Assembly: GCF_026343125.1 (NCBI RefSeq)
Contig: NZ_JAPEMB010000001.1
Coordinates: forward strand, 7,941,501 to 8,005,500
Direction of reading: 5' to 3'
Source: Streptomyces sp. NBC_00094
GTDB lineage: Bacteria; Actinomycetota; Actinomycetes; Streptomycetales; Streptomycetaceae
Length of the DNA: 64,000 nt
Positions 1 to 9,149 of this stretch are shown here, piece by piece. Below the pieces are notes generated by a model that was not told the DNA's origin, did no database searches, and worked only from the letters and a program-made list of their open reading frames with translations. Numbering within the stretch: the stretch's first letter is position 1; every line of letters begins with the position of its first letter. The position numbers and the translations under genes are program-made.

Positions 1-34
1 GCTGCCTCCCGAAAGCGGCGGAGGTCGGCCGGGG

Positions 35-2059
35 TCAGCCGGTGACGCTCGGGGCTCCGGACTCGATGTGACCCGTGTACCGACGCGACCAGGTGCCGTC
101 GATGTCGGCGAGGATCGTGAAGTCGTACCAGCCGCCGTTGTAGGCCACCGCGTTGAAGTAGTCCTCGCGGCTGGAGTTCGCCGGAACCGTGTACGTCCAC
201 GGCCCGTCCGAGCGGTAGGCGTTCGAGCGGATCGTGAAGGTCACCGGTCCGGCCGAGGTGTTGGTCATCTTCAGCCACAGGGCCGTCCGGCCCGACCCTG
301 CCTCGGGCGCGAACCGGGCCGCGACCTCCACGGCCTTGCCCGCCTTGGACGCGTCACCGATGAAACGCCGCAGGAAGCGGTTGGGGCCCATCATCGAGAT
401 GTCGTACTTCCCGGAGCCGTGTCCCAGCCCGATGTTGAAGTAGTCGGAGGCCGTGCCGCCCGGGTCGACGGTGTACTGCCAGGCCGCCGTGTCGCGGTGC
501 TGGTGCGGGTGGATGGAGAAGTGCGCCGCCCGCTTGGCTTCGGCCCCCTGGTTCGTCATCGAGAACCAGGCCAGGATCTTGCCCGCGGACCCGAACTCGA
601 ACCGGTCGAGGTTGCCGTTCACCTGGTACGGCAGGGCGCGCGCCGGGCGGGTGCCGGACTCCTGGGCGGGCAGCGCGTTGTTCTGGGGCGCCGGGTTCGG
701 CAGCGGGCCGCAGGTGGCCTGGCCGATCACCTTCGCCGTGGACGGGAGGCCGGCGGGCACTCCGTACACGGGGTGGGCGAAGTCGAAGACGCTCGTCAGG
801 TCGCCCGTCACCCGGCGCCGCCAGGCGCTGATGTTCGGGCAGGTGGCCGGTGTACCGAGGGCCGCCGTCCAGGTCTCCATGAAGCGCAGGACGGAGGTGT
901 GGTCGAAGACCTCCGAGCTCACCCAACCACCCCGGGTCCACGGGGACATGACAACCATCGGGACGCGGAAGCCCAGCCCGATCGGCGCGCCGTCGAGGTA
1001 CTCGCCCGGGGTCCCGGGCGGGGCCACCGGCGGCGGCACGTGGTCGAAGAACCCGTCGTTCTCGTCGTAGTTGAGGATCATCACCGTCGAGTCGAAGACC
1101 TCGGCGTCGGCCGCCAGCGCGCGGTAGACGAGGTCGACGAAGTGCGCGCCGTCCCCGGGCGGGGCGTAGGGGTGCTCGGAGAACGCCTCGCTCGCCACCA
1201 CCCACGACACCTGCGGCAGCGTGCCCGCCACGACGTCGGCGCGGATCGCGGCGGCGATGTCGTCCGGGGTCGAACCGGTGACCTTGGGGACCGAGCCCAT
1301 GCCCCGGTCGTACAGAGGGTCGCCGGGGCGGGCGTCGGTGAACTTCTTGAAGTACGCGAGGCCGTTGTCGCCGTAGTTGTCCTGCGCGTTCTGGTAGACC
1401 TTCCAGCTCACCCCGGCGCGCTGGAGCGCCTCGGCGTACGTCTCCCAGGTCAGCCCCGACTCGTCGCCGCCGTCCTTGCTGGAGGCGTCGATCTTCCCGC
1501 TCCACAGGAACGTCCGGTTCGGGCCGGTGGCGCTGAGCGCCGAGCAGAAGTACGCGTCGCAGACCGTGTAGTGGTCGGCGAGCGCGTGGTGGAACGGGAT
1601 GTCCCCGCGGTCCAGGTGACCGAGCGTCCGCGTGTTGCCGACGCCCGTGACCCAGTTGTCCATGCGGCCCTTGTTCCAGGCCGCGTGCTGTGAGTTCCAG
1701 CTGTGCGGCAGGTCGCCGTTGCACTGGGCGAGGGCCTCGCCGTCCATGCCACCGGCGGGCGGGGTGTCGCTGAGCTTCCACGGGTACTGCCGGCCGCCCC
1801 AGTTGGGCTGGTGGAACATGCCCCAGCCGCCGGGCAGATTGCCCGCGGCGCGGTCGCCGAAGCCCCGTACCCCGCGCAGCGTGCCGAAGTAGTGGTCGAA
1901 GCTGCGGTTCTCCTGCATGAGGATCACCACGTGCCGGACGTCGGTGAGCGTGCCGGTGGCGGTGCTCGCGGCGGCCGACGCCTGGACGGGCGGCAGCGCC
2001 GCCCCGGCGACGAGCCCCGCGCCGATCCCGACGAATCCCCTGCGGCTGATGGGAAGCAT
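35..2059 (-). CDS. Tat-exported phosphocholine-specific phospholipase C
   Basis: Predicted 674-aa secreted phospholipase C (phosphoesterase family PF04185) that hydrolyses phospholipid head groups outside the cell. The start at 2059 gives an N-terminus MLPISRRGFVGIGAG, a twin-arginine signal followed by a hydrophobic stretch and an AxA-type cleavage region, and has a GAGAGG ribosome site; the frame continues upstream but codes nothing sensible there. The family motif ENRSFDHYFG lies near residue 50 and DENDGFFDHVPPP in the middle. Two copies of the C-terminal DUF756 domain follow (about residues 460-550 and 565-665). It is monocistronic, with a 199-bp upstream region shared with the end of the exporter gene. 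Many Streptomyces paralogues exist and are often phosphate-controlled, but I see no convincing Pho box here. Confidence 0.9.
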   Translation of the reverse strand: MLPISRRGFVGIGAGLVAGAALPPVQASAAASTATGTLTDVRHVVILMQENRSFDHYFGTLRGVRGFGDRAAGNLPGGWGMFHQPNWGGRQYPWKLSDTPPAGGMDGEALAQCNGDLPHSWNSQHAAWNKGRMDNWVTGVGNTRTLGHLDRGDIPFHHALADHYTVCDAYFCSALSATGPNRTFLWSGKIDASSKDGGDESGLTWETYAEALQRAGVSWKVYQNAQDNYGDNGLAYFKKFTDARPGDPLYDRGMGSVPKVTGSTPDDIAAAIRADVVAGTLPQVSWVVASEAFSEHPYAPPGDGAHFVDLVYRALAADAEVFDSTVMILNYDENDGFFDHVPPPVAPPGTPGEYLDGAPIGLGFRVPMVVMSPWTRGGWVSSEVFDHTSVLRFMETWTAALGTPATCPNISAWRRRVTGDLTSVFDFAHPVYGVPAGLPSTAKVIGQATCGPLPNPAPQNNALPAQESGTRPARALPYQVNGNLDRFEFGSAGKILAWFSMTNQGAEAKRAAHFSIHPHQHRDTAAWQYTVDPGGTASDYFNIGLGHGSGKYDISMMGPNRFLRRFIGDASKAGKAVEVAARFAPEAGSGRTALWLKMTNTSAGPVTFTIRSNAYRSDGPWTYTVPANSSREDYFNAVAYNGGWYDFTILADIDGTWSRRYTGHIESGAPSVTG

Positions 2060-2192
2060 GCCCCGCCTCTCATGTCGCGGCGTGCCCGGGCGGCACGTCG
2101 GGAGCCATGATGGGGGAGGGGAGCTTAAAGGTATACATCCGTGCGGTAATTCCTGGATTAACAACCAAGGACCAGGGAAAACCAGTGCGGGG

Positions 2193-2214
2193 ATTGGTCC
2201 GACCTCATACCAAT
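2193..2214. promoter_or_regulatory. Inverted repeat upstream of phospholipase C gene
   Basis: ATTGGT (2193-2198) and ACCAAT (2209-2214) form an inverted repeat with a 10-bp spacer that also contains the small palindrome GGTCCGACC. It lies about 135 bp upstream of the phospholipase start and just after the end of the exporter gene. It could be an operator or a weak hairpin; the regulator is unknown. Confidence 0.3.
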
Positions 2215-2258
2215 AAGGGATGTGGTCGGCCGGGCGAGGGGACGGGGGCTGTCGGGGC

Positions 2259-3959
2259 TCAGCGTTCTGCGGCGGGAGCGGCATCCTTGGGGTCGGGGGC
2301 GGCCGAGCCGCCGGCCTCACGCGCCGCGGTGCTCCGGGCGGTCCGGGTGCCGGGGATGCGGAACGCGGCGACCAGGCCAAGGGCGAGGAACCCGGAGGCG
2401 GCGAAGAGCGTGGTACGGGTCGCCTCGGCGAAGCCGTCGTCCAGGGCGGACACCGCGGCGGGAGTCGCGGCACCCAACGGGCCGTCGGTCCCCTGCGCGC
2501 GCAGGGTGTCGATGGCAGAGCCCGCCGACTGGCGCGTCGCCTCCACCAACTGGCTCGACACCTGCGGGGGAATCCCGGGGACCTCGTCGACATGGTCGGG
2601 CAGGGTGTGGGCGAGCTGCAGGGAGAGCAGGCCTCCGATGACGGCGGCGCCGAGGGCGGAGCCGACCTGGCGGGCCGTGCTCTGGACGGCGGAACCCTGC
2701 CCGGACTGCTCCACGCGCACCTCCGCGAGGACGGTGCCGGTCAGCTGGGCCGAGGCGAACCCGAGGCCGAGCCCGTAGCCGGCGAGGAGCAGCGCCAGAA
2801 GCCAGGGTGCGGTGTGCGCGGTGGCGACGACCGCCGTCAGGGCGACGAAGCCGGCTTCCAGGGCCAGCCCGATCCGGACGATCCGCACGGGCGGCATCCG
2901 CCGGGCCAGGCCCTCGGTGAGCCCGCCGGCCAGAAAGGCGCCGAGGGCCATGACCGCCAGGACCACACCGGCGCCCAGGGTGCTCAGGCCCAGGACGTTG
3001 ACCAGGTAGAGCGGCAGGACGAACAGCAGCCCGAACTCGCCGAGCGCGACCAGCAGAGCCGCGGTGTTCCCCCAGAGGAAGCCGCGCGAGTCGAACAGAT
3101 GGAGGTTCACCAGGACCGAGGCGCCACGTGCCGCGCGGCGGCGCTCGACGGCCACGAACGCGCCCAGCATGAGCAGCCCGGCTGCCAGGCACACGGGGAT
3201 GGGCGACACGGGCGCGTCGGTGCTCCAGGTGAGACCGAGGAGGTGAAGGTCCTTCAGTGGCTCCCACCAGCCGTAGGACTGGCCCTCGATCAGCGCGAAG
3301 ACGAGGAGCCCGAAGCCCCCGGCGCTCAGCACCACGCCCGCGATGTCGAAGCCCTCCGCTCCGTCGCGCGCCCGGGTCTCGGGCACCCACAGCAGGGTGC
3401 CCACGATGACGGCGACGCAGATCGGGAGGTTGACCAGGAAGATCCACGGCCAGGTGAAGGAGGTCGTCAGCCAGCCTCCGAGCAACGGACCGAGCGCGGC
3501 CATGCCCGAGATCACCGATCCCCAGATGGCGAAGGCGATCGTCCGCTCCCGGCCCCGGAAGAGGGTGTTCACCGAGGACAGCGTCGCGGGCAGGACGCCG
3601 GCGCCGCCGATGCCCTGCACCACCCGGCCGACGATCAGCGAGGTCGCGGACGTGGCGTCCGCCGCGAGCATGCTGCCGAACGCGAACAGCACCACGCCGC
3701 CGATGAACAGCCGGCGTCGGCCGAGCCGGTCCCCGAGCCGACCCGAGACGATGAGGAGGGCCGCGAAGACCACCGAGTAGACGGAGTTCACCCACTGGGC
3801 GTCGGTGAAGTCCAGGCCGAGTGCGTCGATGACGACCGGCAGCGAGACACCCACGATGGTGCCGTCGAGAACGATCATCGAGAGCCCCAGGGCGAGCACG
3901 CCCAGGGCCTTCCATCGGCGGGGATCGGCATCCACGGCTTGGACTCGCTCGGACGTCAC
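2259..3959 (-). CDS. DHA2-family (EmrB/QacA) 14-TM drug:H+ exporter
   Basis: 566-aa major facilitator superfamily exporter. The GTG start at 3959 is preceded by GGGGAG at 5-nt spacing, which puts the charged N-terminus just before TM1 (LGVLALGLSMIVLDGTIVGV). Typical DHA2 features are visible: the TM1 motif LDGTIV, GRLGDRLGRRR (motif A) after TM2, and about 14 hydrophobic segments. It likely expels a toxic compound or antibiotic; the substrate cannot be read from sequence. No TetR-type regulator is adjacent, unlike the exporter at 53.4 kb. The C-terminus is a polar alanine-rich tail. Confidence 0.88.
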   Translation of the reverse strand: MTSERVQAVDADPRRWKALGVLALGLSMIVLDGTIVGVSLPVVIDALGLDFTDAQWVNSVYSVVFAALLIVSGRLGDRLGRRRLFIGGVVLFAFGSMLAADATSATSLIVGRVVQGIGGAGVLPATLSSVNTLFRGRERTIAFAIWGSVISGMAALGPLLGGWLTTSFTWPWIFLVNLPICVAVIVGTLLWVPETRARDGAEGFDIAGVVLSAGGFGLLVFALIEGQSYGWWEPLKDLHLLGLTWSTDAPVSPIPVCLAAGLLMLGAFVAVERRRAARGASVLVNLHLFDSRGFLWGNTAALLVALGEFGLLFVLPLYLVNVLGLSTLGAGVVLAVMALGAFLAGGLTEGLARRMPPVRIVRIGLALEAGFVALTAVVATAHTAPWLLALLLAGYGLGLGFASAQLTGTVLAEVRVEQSGQGSAVQSTARQVGSALGAAVIGGLLSLQLAHTLPDHVDEVPGIPPQVSSQLVEATRQSAGSAIDTLRAQGTDGPLGAATPAAVSALDDGFAEATRTTLFAASGFLALGLVAAFRIPGTRTARSTAAREAGGSAAPDPKDAAPAAER

Positions 3960-4211
3960 ACGTACTCCCCACCCCTGCCACCTGTGCCCGCGTGGTGCCG
4001 GGGCGATGACTCGCGGGCGTCCCGAGGCGGCTCCGGACACGCGTCCGGCAGCCGTCACCGAACGCTAAGCGGAGCGGACGGACTCCGCATCCCGAGGGCA
4101 TGGGGCGGGTGCTGACGAACCATCATGGCGGCCGGTCGAGGCGGGGAGGGCGCTCCGGTCGCCTCGACGGGTGCGTCTCGCCGCGCCGACCGCTGCGGCC
4201 CCCCGGCCGCG

Positions 4212-5015
4212 TCAGACGGTGAGGACCTCCACCCCCGCCTCGGTGAGCTGCGCCACCGCCTCCGCCGAGATGCCGGTGTCCGTGACCAGGAGGTCGATCC
4301 GGTCCAGGCCGCAGATGCGGGCGAACGCCCGGCGGCCCATCTTGGAGGAGTCGGTGACGACGACGACCCGGCTCGACCGCTCGGCGAAGAGCCGGCTGAT
4401 GCTCGCCTCGTCCTCCTGGTGGGCCATGACGCCCAGTTCGGGGTCGACTCCGTCGACCCCGAGGACCACGACGTCGAGCACGACCTCGTTGAGGACGCCG
4501 ACGGTCAGCGGTCCGACCAGCTCGTACGTCTGCGGACGCGCCACCCCGCCCGTCGTGACGATCTTGATCTGTGGCCGCACCGCGAGCTCGCCGGCGATGT
4601 TCAGCGCGTTGGTGACGACCGTCAGCGCCGGCCCGGCCGCGACCGCGCCCGGCCCCTCCGGCCTGCCGCTCGCGAACCGCAGCGCGAGCGCCCGCGCCAC
4701 CTCCGTCGTCGTCGTACCGCCGTTGAGCCCGACGACCTCCCCCGGCGCGACGAGATCGGCCGTCGCCGCGGCGATCCGCTGCTTCTCGGAGGCGTGCCGC
4801 GCCGATTTGTACCGGAGCGGCAGTTCGTACGACACGCCGTGGGCGACCGCCCCGCCCCGGGTCCGTACGAGCAGCTGCTGCTCGGCGAGTTCGTCGAGGT
4901 CCCGGCGGATCGTGGCGGCGGATACGGCCAGCGTGGTCGCCGCCTCCTCCACCTCGACCTTCCCCGAGGCCGCCAGCAACTCCAGGAGCGTGTTCCACCG
5001 CTCGTGCTTGGACAT
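4212..5015 (-). CDS. DeoR/GlpR-family transcriptional repressor (AgaR-like)
   Basis: 267-aa DeoR-family sugar-phosphate-responsive repressor. The N-terminal winged HTH (residues ~5-60) has the family core VSAATIRRDLDEL and then TRGGAVAHG. The C-terminal ISOCOT-like sensor domain contains GLNGGTTTTEVARAL and VVTDSSKMGRRAF, the phosphosugar-binding motifs of the family. The start at 5015 has a GGGGAGGG ribosome site. It is divergent from the SIS isomerase and aldolase genes, so it most likely represses both from the repeat-rich region between 5083 and 5133. By analogy with AgaR, the inducer is probably an amino-sugar or galactosamine/tagatose phosphate. Confidence 0.88.
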   Translation of the reverse strand: MSKHERWNTLLELLAASGKVEVEEAATTLAVSAATIRRDLDELAEQQLLVRTRGGAVAHGVSYELPLRYKSARHASEKQRIAAATADLVAPGEVVGLNGGTTTTEVARALALRFASGRPEGPGAVAAGPALTVVTNALNIAGELAVRPQIKIVTTGGVARPQTYELVGPLTVGVLNEVVLDVVVLGVDGVDPELGVMAHQEDEASISRLFAERSSRVVVVTDSSKMGRRAFARICGLDRIDLLVTDTGISAEAVAQLTEAGVEVLTV

Positions 5016-5082
5016 GGATCCATCCCTCCCCTTCGTGCGCGCGTCCGATTCTATCCGTCGATCAGCAGGGATCTGGCAACGC

Positions 5083-5133
5083 GATGCGTGTATCTGCTTG
5101 AATGAACCCATCTTCACGCATCTTCAATCATTC
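5083..5133. promoter_or_regulatory. Repeat cluster, probable DeoR-type operator
   Basis: In the 148-bp divergent region GATGCGTG (5083-5090) and CACGCATC (5115-5122) form a perfect inverted repeat. GAATGA (5100-5105) and TCATTC (5128-5133) form a second one interleaved with it. CATCTTCA is repeated in tandem at 5109-5116 and 5119-5126, exactly one helical turn apart. Tandem repeats with helical phasing are typical of DeoR/GlpR operators, so this is the likely site of the adjacent repressor. Confidence 0.5.
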
Positions 5134-5163
5134 CTCGCGCACCCTTCTTGCAAGGAGTCCTGC

Positions 5164-6087
5164 ATGACCACCTCTCGCACCGCAGTGGAGATCGCCTCCC
5201 AGCCGGCCACCTGGCGCCAGGCGGCCCGTACCCTTCCCCGGCACACCGCCGCCCTGCCCCGCCGGGGCGAGCGGGTCGCCGTGATCGGCTGCGGCACCTC
5301 CTGGTTCATGGCCCTGGCCTACGCCGAACTGCGCGAGGCCGGCGGCCACGGCGAGACCGACGCCTTCGCCGCCTCCGAGTTCCCCTACGGCCGCCGCTAC
5401 GACCGGGTCGTCGCCATCACCCGCTCCGGCACCACGAGCGAGGTGCTGGCCGTTCTCTCCCGCCTGCGCGGCGAGGTGCCGACGGGCGCGCTCACGGCCG
5501 ACCCCACGACCCCGGTGATGGACCTCGCCGACGAGGTCGCCGTCCTGGACTTCGCCGACGAGGAGTCGGTCGTCCAGACCCGCTTCGCGACCACGGCGCT
5601 CGCCCTGTTCCGCGCGCACCTGGAGACCGAGGGCGCCCTGCCCGAGGGCGTGCGCCCCCTCGCGGAGGCCGCCGAGGACGCCGAGCGCGCCCTCGCCGTC
5701 CCGCTCGACGAAGCGGTCCGCACCGCCGAGCAGTTCACCTTCCTCGGCACCGGCTGGACGTACGGCCTCGCCCTGGAGGCCGGGCTGAAGATGCGCGAGG
5801 CCGCCGGGGCGTGGACGGAGTCGTACCCGGCGATGGAGTACCGGCACGGTCCGATCAGCATCACCGGCCCCGGACGCGTCGCCTGGGGCTTCGGCACCCT
5901 CCCGGCCGGCCTCGCGGACGAGGTGCGCAAGGTCGGCGGCACCGTCGTCGAGAGCGACCTCGACCCCCTCGCGGACCTGATCAGGGCCCAGCGGCTCGCG
6001 GTGGCCGTCGCCGAGGCGCAGGGCCTCAACCCCGACACCCCCCGCAACCTGACCCGTTCCGTGGTCCTGGCCGACCACCATGCCTGA
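5164..6087 (+). CDS. SIS-domain sugar isomerase/deaminase (AgaS-like)
   Basis: 307-aa protein with two sugar-isomerase (SIS) domains (residues ~30-155 and ~180-290), of the kind that isomerises or deaminates amino-sugar phosphates. Conserved phosphosugar-binding features are VIGCGTSWF near residue 40 and TRSGTTSEV near residue 85; the second domain has FLGTGWTYGLALEAGLKMREAAG-type residues and ESYPAMEYRHGP. The start at 5164 has AAGGAG upstream. It is the first gene after the DeoR operator region and is followed 39 bp later by a class II aldolase, so the pair likely feeds galactosamine- or glucosamine-type sugars into glycolysis. Confidence 0.85.
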   Translation: MTTSRTAVEIASQPATWRQAARTLPRHTAALPRRGERVAVIGCGTSWFMALAYAELREAGGHGETDAFAASEFPYGRRYDRVVAITRSGTTSEVLAVLSRLRGEVPTGALTADPTTPVMDLADEVAVLDFADEESVVQTRFATTALALFRAHLETEGALPEGVRPLAEAAEDAERALAVPLDEAVRTAEQFTFLGTGWTYGLALEAGLKMREAAGAWTESYPAMEYRHGPISITGPGRVAWGFGTLPAGLADEVRKVGGTVVESDLDPLADLIRAQRLAVAVAEAQGLNPDTPRNLTRSVVLADHHA

Positions 6088-6126
6088 CCGCCGCCCCGTA
6101 GCCACCGACACCCGCGAAGGAAGACC

Positions 6127-6963
6127 ATGCCGCTGACGCCGACCGATGAGATCGTCCGCCGGGCCCGCGCGGCCGGTACGGGTGTGGGGGCGTTCAACGT
6201 CCTCCAGCTCGAACACGCACAGGCCATCGTCACCGGTGCGGAGACCGCCGACCGTCCGGTCGTCCTCCAGATCAGCGAGAACACCGTCCGCTACCACGGA
6301 GCCCTGGAGCCGGTCGCCCTCGCGTCGCTGGCCGTCGCCCGGGCGGCGAAGGTCCCCGTGGCGGTCCACCTCGACCACGCCGAGAACCCCGACCTCGTAC
6401 GCGAGGCGGTCGCGCTCGGCCTCGGCTCGGTCATGTTCGACGCCTCGAAACTGCCGTACGCGGAGAACGTGGCCGCGACCTGCGAGGTCGTCGAGCACTG
6501 CCATCGCCACGGCGTCTGGGTGGAGGCCGAGCTGGGCGAGGTCGGAGGCAAGGGCGGTGCGCACACCCCCGGCGTCCGCACCGACCCCGAGGAGGCCCGC
6601 GCCTTCGTGGCGGCCACCGGCGTGGACGCGCTGGCCGTCGCGGTCGGCAGCGCCCACCAGATGGTGACCCGGGACGCGGTCCTCGACTTCGCCCTGATCG
6701 CCCGGCTGCGGGCCGCGGTCGACACCCCGCTGGTCCTGCACGGCTCCTCGGGCGTCTCGGACGCGGACCTCGCGGCGGCGATCGCGGCGGGCATGACGAA
6801 GATCAACGTCTCCACCCACCTCAACAAGGCCTTCACCCAGGCGATCCGCACCCACCTGGCCGACCATCCCACCGCGTTCGACCCCCGTCACTACCTCACG
6901 CCGGCCCGGTCGGCGGTCGCACGGGAGGTCTCGCACCTCCTGACGGTCCTGTCCCCGTCCTGA
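6127..6963 (+). CDS. Class II fructose/tagatose-bisphosphate aldolase
   Basis: 278-aa zinc-dependent class II aldolase, closest in look to the GatY/KbaY/AgaY tagatose-bisphosphate group. The zinc-binding HLDHAEN lies near residue 80, VEAELGEVGGKGG in the middle, the second metal region is GSAHQM, LHGSSGVSD holds the catalytic-loop histidine, and INVSTHLNKAF binds phosphate. An AGGAAG ribosome site sits 5 nt before the ATG. It is co-directional with the SIS gene 39 bp upstream and should complete the amino-sugar/tagatose route started by that enzyme. Fructose- versus tagatose-bisphosphate preference cannot be decided here. Confidence 0.87.
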   Translation: MPLTPTDEIVRRARAAGTGVGAFNVLQLEHAQAIVTGAETADRPVVLQISENTVRYHGALEPVALASLAVARAAKVPVAVHLDHAENPDLVREAVALGLGSVMFDASKLPYAENVAATCEVVEHCHRHGVWVEAELGEVGGKGGAHTPGVRTDPEEARAFVAATGVDALAVAVGSAHQMVTRDAVLDFALIARLRAAVDTPLVLHGSSGVSDADLAAAIAAGMTKINVSTHLNKAFTQAIRTHLADHPTAFDPRHYLTPARSAVAREVSHLLTVLSPS

Positions 6964-7030
6964 CGGGGCCGGCCGCACCGGCCGCGGGACCGTGGCGTTC
7001 GGGTGGTGGCGCATGCGTCAGGATGGAGGC

Positions 7031-7564
7031 ATGACCGAGATCCGTACCCCCCGCCTCATCCTCCGACGCTGGACCGACGACGACCTCGTCCCGCTGGCCG
7101 AGATCAACGCCGACCCCGAGGTCATGCGATGGATCGGGGACGGCTCGGTGCGGGATCTGGAGGAGACCGCCGAGGACATCGAGCGGTACGAGGAGGAGTG
7201 GGACGACGAGGGCTTCGGGCTGTTCGCCATCGAGCTCATCGCCTCCGGCGAGCTCATCGGCTTCGCCGGTCTGTCCGTGCCGGAGGCGCTGCCCGAGCTG
7301 ATGTCGGAGGTGGAGATCAGCTGGCGTCTGGGCAGGCCCTTCTGGGGCCAGGGGTACGCCTCCGAGGCCGCCCACGCGGTCCTGGAGTACTCGCTCCAGG
7401 ACCGGGGGCTCGACCGGGTCGTCGCCCTCACCCACATCAGCAACACGGCGGCCGAGAACATCCTGGGGAAGCTCGGCATGGCCGCCGAGCGCGAGGCGAC
7501 CCACCCGGTCTTCGACGTCCCGCTGCGCGTCTACGCCATCGACCTCACCGAGTACGAGGCCTGA
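7031..7564 (+). CDS. GNAT-family N-acetyltransferase (RimJ/RimL type)
   Basis: 177-aa acetyl-CoA-dependent acetyltransferase. It begins TPRLILRRWTDDDL, the usual opening of the RimJ/RimL group, and has the acetyl-CoA loop region RPFWGQGYASEAAHAV (residues ~100-120) and the late motif NTAAENILGKLGM. An ATGGAGGC ribosome site directly precedes the ATG. It may modify ribosomal protein N-termini or small molecules; the substrate is unknown. It ends 14 bp from the convergent serine hydrolase gene. Confidence 0.85.
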   Translation: MTEIRTPRLILRRWTDDDLVPLAEINADPEVMRWIGDGSVRDLEETAEDIERYEEEWDDEGFGLFAIELIASGELIGFAGLSVPEALPELMSEVEISWRLGRPFWGQGYASEAAHAVLEYSLQDRGLDRVVALTHISNTAAENILGKLGMAAEREATHPVFDVPLRVYAIDLTEYEA

Positions 7565-7578
7565 CCCGCGCCCCGGGA

Positions 7579-8901
7579 TCAGTGCCGCTCGGGCAGGTCC
7601 CGCTCCGCCGGCCGTGAGGTGAGGTCACCGGCCGTGGACTCACCGGCCGTGGGCTCGGCGGCCGCGCGCGAGGACGCCGCAGGCGCCGGCTTCTTGCCGC
7701 AGAACGCGGCCTCGAGCGTCCCGCCGAGCGCCGTGTTCGCGGAGCCGTGGTTCGACGTGTTCGCCACCGCCGAGAGGCTGCGGCGCCCGTCCCGGGTCGA
7801 GAAGGCGTACGTGTAGAAGCCCTGCACGGTCCCGGTGTGGCCGAAGATCTGCGTGCCGCACGACAGGTTGTAGCGGCGCAGCCCGAGCCCGTAGAACCGG
7901 GTGTTCGTGGCGTCCGTCGGCGTGACCGTCGTCATCGCGTCCAGCATCGCCGGGGAGAGCAGCCTGCCGCGCAGGAGCGCGCTCGTGAAGGTGTTCAGAT
8001 CCCCGGGGGTGGAGATGACGGCCCCGGCGGACTGCGCCCAGGACACGGTCTGCTCCGTGGAGTCGACGAGCGGGGCACCGGCCTCGTCGGGGTGCAGGTA
8101 GCCGCGTACGTGCAGGCCCTTGATACGGGTGTCGGGGTGCACGTACGAGGTCGAGCGCAGCTTCAGCGGCTTGAAGATGCGGCGCTCGTACGCGTTCGCC
8201 ACCGACCGGCCCGTGGCCTTCTCGATGAGCATGCCGACGACCACGAAGTTGGCGTTCGAGTACTTGTACGCCACGCCCGGCTCGGTCGTCCGGGGCAGCT
8301 TCAGGGAGAGGTCGACCAGCTCCTGGTAGCTGAACACCCGGTTCCGTACCGCCTCGAAGCCGGGCACGGTGTTCTGGAACATGGCGTCCGTGTAGTCGGC
8401 CAGGCCGCTGCGGTGCGTCAGCAGATGGCGGACGGTGATGCGGTCGTCGGGGAGCAGCCCGGGCAGATACGTGTTGACGGGCGCGTCGAGCTCCAGCTCG
8501 CCCTCCTCCACGAGCTGGAGGAGGACGACGGTCGAGAACGTCTTGCTGACGCTGCCGATCCGGAAGCGCGCGTGGACGTCCATGGCCGCGCCCGAGACGC
8601 GGTCACGCACCCCGACGGTGCGGCTCTGGACCCCGTCGGGGCCGACGTACCGGGCCATGGCGCCCGGTGCGCCGTTGGCCATCGCCGCGTTCAGAGCGGC
8701 AGTCACACCCTCCATGTCGGGCGCGGGCACGGGCACGGTCGTGGACTCGGAGGCGGTGACGGAGGCGGAGCTGATGGCGGTGGCATCGGCGGATCGAGCG
8801 TCAGGGGCGGCGAACGCGCTGGTGGCCGGGGCGACAGCCGATGCGAGCGCGGCGATCAGGGTGGCGCTCACGGCCAGGCGGCGGTGCGACGTCAGGGGCA
8901 C
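7579..8901 (-). CDS. Secreted serine hydrolase, class C beta-lactamase/DD-carboxypeptidase fold
   Basis: 440-aa secreted penicillin-recognising hydrolase. The GTG start at 8901 (GAGGA, 6-nt spacing) gives a clean Sec signal peptide, TSHRRLAVSATLIAALASAV, cut after SAFA; the upstream extension in frame is arginine-rich and implausible. The catalytic SxxK is SVSK (GSVSKTF), the YxN is YSN in YKYSNANF, and the third box is HTG in FGHTGTVQG. It is likely a D-alanyl-D-alanine carboxypeptidase or esterase of the Streptomyces R61 type. The C-terminus is a low-complexity Ala/Glu tail. Confidence 0.87.
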   Translation of the reverse strand: MPLTSHRRLAVSATLIAALASAVAPATSAFAAPDARSADATAISSASVTASESTTVPVPAPDMEGVTAALNAAMANGAPGAMARYVGPDGVQSRTVGVRDRVSGAAMDVHARFRIGSVSKTFSTVVLLQLVEEGELELDAPVNTYLPGLLPDDRITVRHLLTHRSGLADYTDAMFQNTVPGFEAVRNRVFSYQELVDLSLKLPRTTEPGVAYKYSNANFVVVGMLIEKATGRSVANAYERRIFKPLKLRSTSYVHPDTRIKGLHVRGYLHPDEAGAPLVDSTEQTVSWAQSAGAVISTPGDLNTFTSALLRGRLLSPAMLDAMTTVTPTDATNTRFYGLGLRRYNLSCGTQIFGHTGTVQGFYTYAFSTRDGRRSLSAVANTSNHGSANTALGGTLEAAFCGKKPAPAASSRAAAEPTAGESTAGDLTSRPAERDLPERH

Positions 8902-9149
8902 GGTGGTTCCTCGACTTCTTCCGGTTCTTCCGGTGCTTCCGGAACGTTCGGATCGTTCGGCACGGCGCACGGCAGCGGTGCGCCGAGGGGCCCGGGAGTG
9001 CGTGACCGTCACGGCGCGCCCCCCTGTCCCCATGGATCATGAGTGCCAACGCCCGGGAAGGGTTCCTGACACGGGGGGAGCAGTTGCGGAGGGTGTTATT
9101 CCGAGTACGGGGGCGCCGGTGTCCGAGGGCGCCGCGTACCCTCGTTCAC

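Noticed and set aside
2220..4115. 631-aa plus-strand frame opposite the exporter gene
   Set aside because: Its Gly/Glu/Asp/Gln-rich sequence is the typical shadow of a high-GC gene; the minus-strand MFS protein explains the region.
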